From contig OY986436.1 of assembly GCA_963920525.1 (NCBI GenBank), forward strand, positions 27,293,318 to 27,357,317: DNA of 64,000 nt. Reading direction: 5' to 3'. Made by a program: the position numbers and the translations under genes. Of the stretch, positions 44,884-57,700 are shown one piece after another. This DNA comes from Dichetophora obliterata (taxonomy: Eukaryota > Arthropoda > Insecta > Diptera > Sciomyzidae). Below the pieces are notes generated by a model, which was not told the origin of the DNA, did not search any database, and worked only from the letters and a program-made list of their open reading frames with translations. Each line of letters begins with the position of its first letter. The first letter of the stretch is position 1.

Positions 44884-45758
44884 CTATGAACATGTGCACA
44901 GTCCGAACGGATGATGTGTCGATACACTGCTGCGTTGCGTACGATACCGTTGTATACTCTTTGGCTTTGCCACTCTTTTGCCATCGCGTCGCGCGTTACC
45001 AAAAAGTTCGGCATGATCGTTTATAAGATTCTGTCTATAGGGGCGCGTTGCAGCGAAACCGTGTACAGCAACAGGCGTGGCATATAGCAAATAATTATCA
45101 TAGAGATGGCTGACATCGGAGTTACGTTTTGCTGGCTGATACGAAGCAGGTAGATACGCAAATGAAGAGGCAGTCGATTGCGTGTACTTGAGCGAAAGTT
45201 TCCGCGTTTGCGCTAGTGCAAGCTTTGAAATGGAACGCTGGAGAGAGCTTTTTCTTAGCGTTGACTGATTGGAATAGGAGGGGGGAATAATTTTGGATGT
45301 GATTTTGTGTTCGTATATGGGATTGGAAATGCTTGTTGGTGTTTGTAGCAATGATGAAGATGGCGCTAGATTAAGGGGATCAGAGTCGGGTATTGCTGTT
45401 GGGGAGTTTGCTGACGCTATCGGTATCTTTGATTTGTTACGTTTTTTGCGCGGTGGTGGCAAGAGTGTCTTTGGCATATCTGTTGGTGATACTGGTGCTG
45501 TTTTAGTTAGCGTTGCAGTTGATGTTTTTGACGTTTGTGATGTTTCTGTGACGTTTTGTATTATTGCTAAATTTGTTTCGGATACGTACGTCTGAGAGTT
45601 ATCAGCAGTGGTGAAAGAAGATGTTGCACTTGAAGATTTTCTTTGCTCGCTGTTGTGGGTGTTTCTCATTTTTGTGGCGGAGGGCGACGAAGTGTGTTGG
45701 TGACAATGATTTTGTTGTTTACTTTCACTGCTGTGGGCTGCAGAGCGACTGGAGTGAC
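44884..45758 (-). CDS. Large gene, terminal exon
   Basis: Begins [17 protein letters not shown] in the required phase, continues through [37 protein letters not shown] and [15 protein letters not shown] to a Cys-containing tail ending [11 protein letters not shown] and TAG. The acceptor is CTTGTAG. The preceding 2.08-kb intron holds a retroelement. Confidence 0.87.
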
Positions 45759-48700
45759 CTACAAGGGAATGAGAACAATTATTAAGTAGATAGAGATTAG
45801 ATAGAGCTTAGAACTTTGTGAAATTTCTTTTGAGCCTTTTTTATCTTAACATATCTTTAATCAAAACAAATAATAATGGTCTAGTTAACGTGTTGGTAAG
45901 GCATATCTTAGTATCTTGATACAACGAAAATAGTATTAGGTTAGGTTGAGGCGGCAGACACTGAACGTGCATAAGCCATACCGCACGGACCTCAGCTTAC
46001 TTAGACCAATAAGGGCCATTATGATACCGCTGCACACTTGGCGTTTAGTCCTTATTATACGTTTGACGCTTGTCTTTGACAGGTCATCAAGCTCGGAAAA
46101 GAAGAACGATCCCAGGTATTTATGCCTTCTTCTAGCGAGTGCGGGACAGGAACGTAGAAAGTGGGAGATGTTTTCTTTGTCCTTCTCGTCCCTGCAGCTT
46201 CTGCAGAAGTCATTTGCGATGACTTCCAGTCTGGAGATATGTCTGCCTACGAAGCAATGCCCTGTGGTGACGGCCACAAGCGTGGTTACCTTTAGTCTTC
46301 CAAACGAGAGAAGGGGTCGCTTTAGGTCTACAGTCGGCCAGATAAGCCTTTTTGTTTTGCATGTTTAGAGTTCAGCCCATCTTGAGTAGGCCTTAGACGT
46401 GGTGTACTCTTTGAACAGCAGTTTGACAGTTGCCAATCGAGGAACTGTTTCTAGCAAGCTCATCTGCTTTTTAATTTCCACGTAGGCCCTTATGCCCTCA
46501 TACGCAAATTAAGCTAATGTTAAAATAGTTTAATATTTTGCTTAATGCAGCACGGCATTATTTGGCTACTTGAATTGATGGATACTTTCTCTCTCGATTT
46601 GACCGAAGCTTGGCTGTCCGAATGTATATGTCTCGTTTTGAGATGGCACTATTGGAGAGCCATGTTGCAACTTCCTTAAATTCCATCATTTCGGCATGGA
46701 AAACACTGCAGTGATCAGGCAGCCTACGAACTAGCCTACGAACTGATAGAAATTTACCCCTAATTTTTTTGAGTAGACCTTGTACCCGACCTTGTCATTT
46801 AATTTTGACTCATCTGTATAGAAGTGTAGATACCCCGGTTACCACGGCTCACCGTTATTCCAATATTTCCTAAGTGGAATAAACGTGCCTTAGTTTCCAT
46901 CAAAGGAAAGCAGTGGTTTGCAGTCATCAGTCCTTGACTGATTGAATTTGTAGAGTATGGATGTGTGGCCAGGTCCCAGGTTTTTCCATGCTCCGGTTTC
47001 CCTCAGTCTAACCGCCGACCAAACTGAGATTTGCTTGGAAACCTAGTCGAGCTGTGGGAGGTATAGTATGGTTTCTAATGCCACAGTCGGTGTATTTGTC
47101 AGAGCATCGCTGATGCATATAGATGCCATTCTTTGAATTTTTTGGAGCTGGTTCAAATATGTGAACCAGCTTGTCCAAGGATGGCCACCATATCGTTGCT
47201 CCGTAAATAAGTATAGATCTAATGACCCCTGTATATAAGCAGTGAACGATACGGGGGGGGGGGGAACTTTATCTTTTTTGCAAGTGTATAGCGCAGCTGT
47301 CACTTTCTTTGTATGCTCAGAAATATTAAGTTTCCTATAAAGAATGAGTCCTAAGTATTTTGCATTGTCCGAAAGGAACAGTGGAGAGGGATTTTGCTTG
47401 ATTGGTGTCAGGGACGGAATTTGATGTTTTCTTGTAAAAAGGAACAAATCTGTTTTGGACGAATTTACTCCGAGACCACAGGTTTCGGCCCATTGCTCGA
47501 GTTTGCAAAGAGCTCTTTGCATAAAGTTGCAAGGAACAGTGGGAAATTTGCCTCTGACTGTGTTTGCAAAATCATATTAACAGTGTGCCTTTTACAATAA
47601 ACAAATAAGTTGTGCGCTTCTACGAATTTCAGTGAGATTATCTGCTTAATATCCAAAATCTCAAACCTTAAACTATTATGAAAATTTATAGGTTCTGAAC
47701 CTATCAGAAAACTCAGATTTGAATGTAAAACAGCACGTTAGTTGATTAAACTGTTCAGCTGGAATTTAGGATTTTGGTTGCTCTTGATTTTAAAAAGCTA
47801 TTTAGAAACTTTATGCTGCTGATTGAACGAACTTACCTCGCGAGCGTGTCAGCTTCTCCTTTTCGTTGCCCGAACGCTCTGAACGATTCGATGAACGCTG
47901 TGACAGGTCGTAATCTTGCGAGTTATGCGCTGAACGTACAAGACGACTGCCTGAGCGGGTATCTTGCTTTTCCCCCACTGCTGCTGAGCGACTAGATGAG
48001 GTTCGTTTTTCTGACTCGCTTCTGTGCCGACGACTCGATGAGTGTTGTGGCGTATGTGTTGCATCCTTAATGCACTCAACGCGTTCTCTCGGAGAGGAAC
48101 GCGTCGTGCTGCTGGATTTGCACTTGGTGGAGCTATCTCTGTGAGCTGTAGAGACATGCAACGAGCGTAAATGTTGCTGCTGCGATCTATTGCTCATTTT
48201 GTCCCGCTCCTTCCGTTCGTATTCTTTGTGTCGCACCTTCTCTGCACTTGGCGACAAGGCACTTGAGCTGCGCTTCGTTTTCGTACGCAAACGTTCGTCT
48301 CGTCGGTTGTGTTCATCACCCGAAGAGCCGAGTGTCTGTGACGAACGTTGAGAATCACGTGAGCTGGAACGACTTGTTGGCTTTGCATGTCGCGTATGTT
48401 TCGTTGTCGAGCGCACTGACGGCCCTGTATTAGTATGATCATCTTCTCGTTCGCTGGAGAGTGAACGCGAGCGTGCACGCGAGCTACTTTCAACAGAGGA
48501 TTGGGAAGAAGTTCGCGTACGGGTCATTGTTTTTGCCGTTGGAGACTGTGTCGATTGTCGCGCTGCGTGGCGCTTGGCTTCAGAAGCTTGCGTGCTGCGT
48601 GTCACCTTGACAGCAATACATTTGTCTCGGATTTTTTCGGATATTGATTTCTCATCTATCGTTTCAAGTGGCTTGGAGTTACGACGTGTAAGCGAACGTC

Positions 48701-51700
48701 GGCGCTGATCTTTGAGGACTGCCTCATCGCTGAGAGCCTAAGAAAGTGAGAGTGTGTGAGAAAGAGAAGGAGTAATCAAACCGTGGTTATCTTTAGGGCC
48801 ATCCTGAATAAAAAGTCTTTAGTTATTCAACTTACCTTCATTGTTTGATCAGCTGTATGTGTCATCTCACTCAAAATTTTCTCATCGCGTTCCAAGTCTT
48901 GCTGGCGATTGTAAGCTTTTGATGTTTGCATAGTTTGAGTTTTTAAAGGTACAGCCTCCAAGTCATTGCTTAAATTCTCATAGAAATGCTCGCAATCGGG
49001 ATCATCTTCGTCATCTGAATATTGAATTCGCTTAACGGGACTAAAACTTTTTTTCTTAGTGTGATTTTCCGGAGCAACTCGCGTAGAATGTTCAGTGTGA
49101 TGTAACAAATCCGGTCGATCATTGGTTAGCTTCCATTTAGTAGGCTGAGCTTCGTTGTGTTCTTCTTCGTTTAGATTACGTGTTGAGTCCTCTCTCAAAC
49201 GATGTCGTTGCGGTAATGTTCGCTTCGTTTTTACTGTTGTTTGTGGCGTTGAAGTATTATTGGCTGTTTTAGAGTTGGACACCGGCACACCAAAGAAGGA
49301 GAGTTCATGTTCACGTAGCTTACGTGCTCCGCGTGCTTCTTTGATAATGCGCAAAGGTTCCTTGGCGGTGGAGTCTGTAGATTGCACTGTGAATGATTGC
49401 AGAGATCATTTTCAATAATGATTGTGTTAAAAAAACCCGTTTTGTTTCAAATCTACCTGTTGTGGTGCGTGGTCTAGCTACTGGAGTTGGTTGCGGCTGA
49501 GATTTCTTCACATTAGCTTGCGGTGAGTGTAGTGCAATGCTCATTATATTAGACTTTGGAAGCTCTAAAAGATAAATTAAGAGATATAAGAATTTTTACC
49601 AATATCGAAGTTCCACTGGTAGATGGAAATTTTTGGAGTGTAGGGCCTTTAGGAATGATCTACCTAGTTCTTTAATTACCACTAGTTCAAACATATTTTT
49701 GGAGTAAGCTTGTCAATGTTCCTAAGTGTCTGTTTGTCGTGCTTTATTATTGAACGCCTTAAAATTTACCTGGTTTCGCGTTTGTTGTTTGTTGTCTCGT
49801 TTCGTCGACTTCAATCTGCCATACAGTGCGTTTTGCCTTCAAGCGACTCCAACTACTCGTGTACTCAAAAGCCTTATCATCTTCCACCGATGAACTTTCC
49901 TGGGTTCCACCACCACTATCGCTATTATCGGGATAATTGCGAAAATAACGTTTTACTTCTTCATCAGCGCTATCGTTCGATTCATCTTCCCTCTTAGCAG
50001 CCGCTTCATACAAGCGACGCAGTTGGGATAGCTGCTGGCTGACCGGAACTTCGGTATTGCCTATCAACTTTAAACGTGGAGCTATCATAGGCGCTATAGA
50101 ATTAGTCGCATTACATGCCTCTATAGATGATCTTCTGCTGGATGTTAATGATGATGTGGAGCTATAGCTAGCTGCCTTTAAAACTTTGCGATCGCCAACA
50201 ATATCCAGCGAAGAGTTCGAGTCACATCGCACTACGGCTGTTTCCTGATAGCTGTGCGAATGAAGCATAGGTGTAGGCACAACAATGGGTAGCACGGTAG
50301 CCGATTCCATAGATGCAATGCTCAAACGACGCATAGCTTCATCAAATTCGTTAGCAGAACGCATTGTCTTCATGATCAAAGAGGTTGACTTGAGACCCTC
50401 ATCGAGTATTTTCTGATGTTCCTTCAGTTCGTTAAGCATAAGTTGTTGGGCGCTAGGACGACGGGAAAGCAGTTGTGTGGGCATGCCATTAAGACCTGTT
50501 AGTGGAGAGTGTTTGGTTTTGGTTGATGTACACTTAAAGTCAAATGATTAATCAATGAAATGGGTTAGGTAGTTTTTCAACGTAAATTTTTAGTGGAAGT
50601 TAAAAGATTATTTTGTGTTAGTTTACGTCTAACTTTGTTAAACATGCTGTAAGTAGTCTGAAAATGCTTTAAGCTATACATTTAGAGAGTTGCTTTGAGT
50701 TGAACTAAGAAGAGTATTTAAGATGTTTAAGAACACAATATAACTAAAGTAGATCATTCCGTACAAAAAAGTTATAACAAAACTATTATACAACTACATT
50801 ACAAAAGGTAGAATAAAGCTACAACCTTAACATACTAAGACTTAAACAATTAATTTCTAGGGTACAAACCTTGGTCCTTCCAGTCTGTTGAGGTTTCACC
50901 CAAATTAAGATTAATTTTGGTGGAGTAGCCATTGTGTTGAGCTAAAGTATTGAGATCCTGCAGTTTCTCTACATTGTGGACACGTTCAGCAACGCTTTTA
51001 TTTACAGCTGGAAAAGTTGGTGAATCGGGTTTATTTCCTAGGAGTAAAGAAAGATAGATGCTGTATTGATAATTGTTCCTTTTCGGTAATAGGTAAAAAC
51101 TCACCCGTTTCTGGATCTTCCATTCGCATTTGTTGAGATGTATGAGCGCTTACTGGTTTTAGCTGCACTCCCCACAACGCATCAGGCGACTCAAAGTTTT
51201 CACCCAGATGATAGGGTTTCGGTTTGATCGGTTTATTCTTGAGTATACCGCGTATAGCTGCGATATCGTCGTTTTCATAATCGGTTGTATCAATGCCGCT
51301 TGTGGAAGCATAATTGTTGCGTGAACCTGCTATATATCCATCCTTAATCTTCGGCAATGAGATAGTGACAGCAGAAAGCTCAAACACATCTGCGTTTGAC
51401 TCCACCAACGGGGCTTTATAAGCCACGGTTGTTGTGGCTATTGTGCGTGAACGATTATCGTCTCCAAAGCGTGTTATGGGCACTGCTACGTTGCTGTTAG
51501 CAGTGGTTGATATTGCTTCGCTGGTCGAGGCACCCTTCACAAGACTTTGTAATGGACCACTAGTTGTACGACGTCTGCGGCGAAAGTTATTTGTAGGTGG
51601 CGGCTTGCCATCTGTTTCAACGATATTAACACGACCCGATTCTGCGGCGAAGTGCACCTCGGTCTTGCAAAACTCAACACGTTTCTGTTGAGATCGTTGA

Positions 51701-54700
51701 TAGAATTGAGTGGACGATGCGACGTTAGTTGGCGAGTCCGTGTCGTAGTGTTGAAGCTGTGCTGACTCTGTTTCTGCGTTGCCATCGCTGACACCATTAA
51801 AACGCACCTGCGATGTTTTGCGCACATACTGGCTATCATCAAACGCAATGGAGTGACGCTTCTGTTCATCGCTAGAACTCCCAGCTTCAGGTGAATTTAG
51901 TTGCTGTGGATAACGTCTTTGCAGAAGGCCTCCAATGCGTGGTGGTTCGCCAAAATGCACCACCGTGCTACGCGCAGCAGGTACTGTTTCGGTTGGTGAC
52001 CAAGTGTTCAACTCGCCCGAACGTCCCAAACCACTGTCCGTCGAGGCATCCATGCGATACATGATATTTTCTTCCGGCGGCAGCATCTTCTCAAAGCCAT
52101 ACGACTTGCGTCGTAAATGCCATTCGGCGGAAGAGGTATCGCGATATTTCTGGCGTGACTCCAAGCTATTGGTGGTGTGTTGTTTTGATGTGACATTATG
52201 GCACACAGCGGGTGGTGAACTTTGTTTTTGCGCTGCAACCAATTTAAAAGCAGAGGGTGCTGAAGTATTTATCTCGGGATTGCGTTCTGGTGTAAGCTGA
52301 CGCAGCAGCGTGTTAAGCGCTGGCTTAGTCTTTGTTTCTTGAATTTCTATGTGTTCCAAAGGTGGCATTTGATGCAGCAAAAAGTCTTCCTTATAAAGCG
52401 ATTCATCGGATAGTTTCTTGAGCTTATTGCGTATTTCTTTGAGTGATTCGGCGGTGAGAAAAGTTGAACGTTGAGTGGGTATTGGCTTAGTTTCAACTGA
52501 GGAGGTGGAGGAAGCGTTGAGTATGCTCTGCAATGCTGCCATGTCGACATGATTATTACGCATAGCTGTTGTTAAACGTCGACCGTTCTCCAATTCAGCA
52601 CGTATCTTTGAGACACTGACAGAGCTGGCGGGTAAATCAACTGGTCGTCGCGGTGCGTTATAGTTGTATGATTCGCTTGCTGTTGTACGTGTTGTTGCTG
52701 GCGATTGAAAAGAGCGTCGCAGTTTGCTAACACGTTTCCATTCGCTGGGCTCATCGATCATTGTTTGATCGCCATGTGGGTCCCACTCGGTACTGAGATC
52801 ATCTGTGGAGATTGATCGACCACGTTGTAGGCTGGTGTTCAGAAGGGTTGAGGAGGAGTTTGGCATCTGCTGACGACGCTGATGACGCATGGAAAGGCTG
52901 TAAAAAAGTGGATTAGTTATTTTTTTTCGGAAAATCAGCGAAGTTTAAAAGTTTTGGGGCTAGGATGTTAAATAAAAAATTGTGATGAAGAACAATTTAT
53001 GGCAAATTTATTTGGCTTAAGCAGTTTTCAATCATTAGTTACACTTCCCAGTACAAATTTGTTTAAACAGTAATCAGAAAGTTTAGGAATATCTCTGAAG
53101 CAGTTCGTTTAAATTTTATATATTTGCGAAACTCAGAGCGATCTTATAAATTTTTCCAAGCAAGTTTTAAGCAAACACTTTATCTATGATCTACACAAAA
53201 TCAAGAGCTGCTTCATCGAAGTGTTCGACGCCAATAAATTATTCTGACTAAACAGCAATTAAATGAAATCAGGCACAATGAGTGCCTGACAGTTGAAGTA
53301 CTTACCGCAAATCAGCATCATTTTCTTCGACGTCAACGTTTTTTACATTATGATGATTAACACCACCATCTCCACCACCGCCACCATGATCATCATTATA
53401 ATAATCATCACTATAATGCCGGAAACTTTCCAAATCGCGTCGCTGTTGATGCGTTGGTGTCAGTTGTAGAATGCCGCGCTCGTCAGTAGCGGTACTATTG
53501 AATGTGACGCGGCCGTTGAGTTCAGCTTCAGCGCGATCATCAACATCAGCTACAGCTCCACCCACGCACGATTGAGTATAACCAGAGCTAGAGCTAGCTG
53601 AGTTGTTTTTACCAAATGTGGGCAGTTGTTCGAAAAGTTGACTATTACGCTGCTGCGGTTGATGTTGTTCCTGTTGTTGTTGTTGTTGATGTTGTCGTCG
53701 CTGCCACGCTGTATTTGTCGCTGATGTCGTTGTATTGAATGCTGCCGTTGAGGTTGACAATAGCGCGGTGGTGTTCGAACTTCTATTCGAACTGTTGGTG
53801 CTGCCAACTATTGCGTGTAGGCTCAGTTTGCTCTCATTGCCACTGTGCCTGTTGCTGTTGTTTTTATTGTTGTTGCTGTTGGTGAAATTTTGAATATTCA
53901 CAGTGGAGGAATTACTATTGCTGGATACGCTGGAGCTGCTTTTCTATTGATTGATCCAAACAACAAACATGATTGATGCGGGAGGAACATGAAATAATTA
54001 CAAGAGAAAGAAAAGAAAAATAAAGGGATTAAAATTAAGATTACTATAGTTTTTTTTATGTATGATTGCGCAACGCACAAAGATTGATTACTGTTCCATT
54101 GGGATTAAGTAAAAGTTGTTAAACTTTTTCGTAGGTGGTAATATTTTTGATTAAGACACGCAAATATGCGGGTTGTATTATTTTGGCTATGCCACTTTTA
54201 TGGGTAACTATGCATAATAATTGACCTAGTTTGAAAATTTTGTGCGTTTCTTATTTAGAAGATGAATAAATATTTTGAAAATAATGTTGTTGTTTATTAA
54301 TTTAAATCAGAATATGGTAGAATAGAGCCATAATGGTGGAAGCCTTATGTTGGTTAAGAATACTAAATTCTTAAAAGTTGCTGTTTCAAAAGAATTCAAC
54401 TATTTATGATTACAAAAAAAGCAAAAAATCTAATAAAAATTGTTTAATGTCCTAATTAAAGTTATTCCCTGATATCACCGTCCAATATGCAAAACAATTG
54501 TATGATTCGATTAAGAGATTCTGATAGAGGAGACAAAAAATTATTCCTATCAGCTTTTTAAGAGTTAACGTCTGAGTAATTATTAATATAGATTTTAAAG
54601 TTACTTTTAAATGAGCTTTTTACTCCCGAGTTAAAATAAAATCTTTTTACAAAGGCCGAACAATGGTCGAGTTCGAACATGAGTTGGAAAACGGCCGAAC

Positions 54701-57700
54701 AAGGGACGAACAGTGGCCATATTGATGTGATCTCGTTTGAAGTGAACTAGAGTTTGTAGTACTTTTTGAGTTGAAATTTATATATCTTTATATAAATATT
54801 TGGGGCATAATATTTTCAACTGACCATTACAGTTTTTAATTAAAAATATCTTTAAAGGACTTAGATTTTTTATTAACGTATCTACTTTTTAATTTTATAT
54901 GACACTCCTTAAATTCAAGTTTGCTGCCGCAATAAAGCGATATAAACTGAAGGGATATTCCAGGAGGAATTTTTTAGAGCCTAAAGTTTTCGCAGAAGTG
55001 TTTACTTTGGAATGCCGTATTTTATTTTTCTAAATCCAAAATGGATGCAAAAATATGTTGAATCAAACAAGAAGACTACCAAAAAACATTATTTGATTAA
55101 ATTTTTAGCAGTTTGTAAAATAAAATACTCGTGAGTAAAAATAAATTTTGTTGGTTTTTAATTTTTTACTGGAAGGTTTACTTTTGAATGATAAATGTAT
55201 TTTTTTTGGAACAAAGTTTCTTTACGCAGATTGCAGTAGTTCAAAGGCCTTCTAGCAGGCCTGCGTTATGTTTTTATAGGCCTTCCACACTCCTTGCAAA
55301 CACCATTGTATTGCTTGTATGAAATGGGAAAATTTGTCAGGCCTTCCGTTCTCCTTGCTAAAAAGAGACCTGCCAGAAGCGCTCTTTCGCGAAGTCACAT
55401 TAGAAGGAAAAGCAATATAGATATCAACTTCAAATAAAAAACTAACAATTTCGGATTTGAACTATGGTCGTCTCATGCGGCGGTATGACATCTTACCCAC
55501 TCGTCTACCGTGGTTTTTAAGAATCAATTGCTTATATTGCATCAATACAAATGAAAGTAAGCTTTCGGGAGCCCGGGTTCAAGACCCAACTCAGACAAAA
55601 ACAAAATAATTTTTTTTGTTTGTTTAAAATCTACATTTTTTTACAAACTGTTCTGTGTATTTAAAATTTTTTTTTAATTTTTTTATAAATTTTCTTCATA
55701 CAAAAATTTAAGAAAAGACTTGGAGTTTTTCCATCTAAATATTTTCATATAGTATAATATGTAATGTGTTAGTTTTAGGGAGCCCAGGTTCGAGACCCAA
55801 CTCGGAAAAAAAAAATTTTTTTGTGCTTTTTTTTAAATTCCACATTTTTTTACAAACTGTTCTGTATATTTAAAATTTTTTTGGACTTTTTTTTGTAAAT
55901 TTTTTCATATAAAATAATATGAAAAGAATCAGAATCTTCAAAAGGTAGGCCTTACAGAAGTACTCATCAATGCAGTAATCATGGAAGGTGTATTGACGCC
56001 AATAATAGCAGTGGTAGCATGCCTTCTTTTGCGGAGCACTTGCTAAAATGCCCACTGGGAAATCGTATCGTAACAGTAAGATTGCTGCTAGTATCGAGCA
56101 GACTACAAGCTAGTACCCAGCAGGCTCCCAGTCGGCAATGACAGGATATCGAAGCACTACTAGCAGGCCTTCATATGGATTTCGAAGTGCTTCCTCACTC
56201 ATATCCAAGTATACTTTCTTTTTTCTATGAAACGAGAAAACTTTACAGGCCTTCCGCACTCACGACTCTAAAGAGGCTCTAGCAGGCCCTTTTTGAGAAT
56301 GCACGTTAGAAAGAAAAGCAATATAAATATAGACTTGAAATAAAAAACGACTAACAATTTCCAGATTTGAACCAACGTCCTCTTATGTGGCGGTCCGACA
56401 TTTTATCCACTAGCAGTTCTTAATAAAATTAAGCTTATTTTGCATCATTACAAATGAAAGTAAGCTTTCGGGAGCGCGGGTTCGAGACACAGATGGGACA
56501 AAAAGGAATTCTTTTTTGTATTTATTTTAAATCTAGATTTTTTTACAAATTTTTCTGTTCATTTAAAAGTTTTTTGAATTCTTTGTAAAATTTCTTTATA
56601 CAAAAATATAAGAAACGACTTGGAATTTTTCTATATAAATATTTTCACATAATATGTAATGTGTAAGATTTTGGAGATCTGGGTCCGGGAGACCCAACTT
56701 GGACGACATTTTTTTTTAGTATTTTTAATTTAGTTTCTTCTTTAATTGTTCTGATAATTTTTTTTTAATTTTTTTTAAAATTTTTTCAAATAAAATAATA
56801 TGAAAAGACTCAGAACCTTCAAAAGGTAGGCCTTGCAGAAGCACTCATTAATGCAGTGATCATGGAAGGTGTATTGACGCCAATAATAGCAGTGCTAGCA
56901 TGCCTTCTTTTGAGGAGCACTTGCTTAATTGCCTGCTGGGAAGCTAGCAGGCGAGTGCTGTGTGTGTGCGTGCGAGTATTTAGATTCGAGCAGACTAACG
57001 AGTAGACGAGTGCGCAACAGGGTTGCCAGTTTGGTAATTAATTACCAAATTTGGTAGAAAATTTTTGACTTGGTAATTTGGTAATTTTTTATAGTTTTGG
57101 TAGCTTTTATATAAAAAATTGTATTTAATATTACATTAAACATTTTTTAGTGCAGCATAACCTTTATGTTTTGTATTGAACATTTCTCTAAGTTTTCCGA
57201 ACGCATCATTTGAAAATTTTGCAAATCATGTCAAAAGAAAATGTCAAAATATTTCAATCTTGAAATTTAACGTTAACAAAGAAGTCTCTTATAAAAACGA
57301 AGCTACGAAACAAGTTGCGTTTTTATACAATAAATAGCATAATGATTTCAAATGAACTCTGCGAAATGAGAGTGTGTTTCTTACAGAAAAAGATTTTTAG
57401 ATTTAAAATTGAGATTTTTTTTCGCCATCAGCTCTAGTTTAGGAGGTATAGGCAAAAATGTAAAAATCTGTTCTTTTCTAACAAAATAATATCTTTAAAT
57501 TGCATCAGTCGATTTCGATTTGACAGCTTTGATTAGGAAATATTCAGCCCTTTCATGCTTAATTTTTCACGCGGAATCGGAAAAGGTAGTTTTAATTTTT
57601 AAGATAAAACTCTAGAACATTTTGGAAATTTTTAAGTTATTTTTTTCCTGAATGTTTTTTTCCTTGTTAAGTTTCCTGAATGCTCTTGAGATTAATCTTA

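Noticed and set aside
45946..46368. 140-codon plus-strand open frame
   Set aside because: Antisense shadow of the retroelement C-terminal domain, which matches its family on the minus strand.
47811..48605. Arg/Ser-rich frame as an SR splicing factor gene
   Set aside because: It is one exon of the large gene, fits the splice phases on both sides, and has no RNA-recognition motif.
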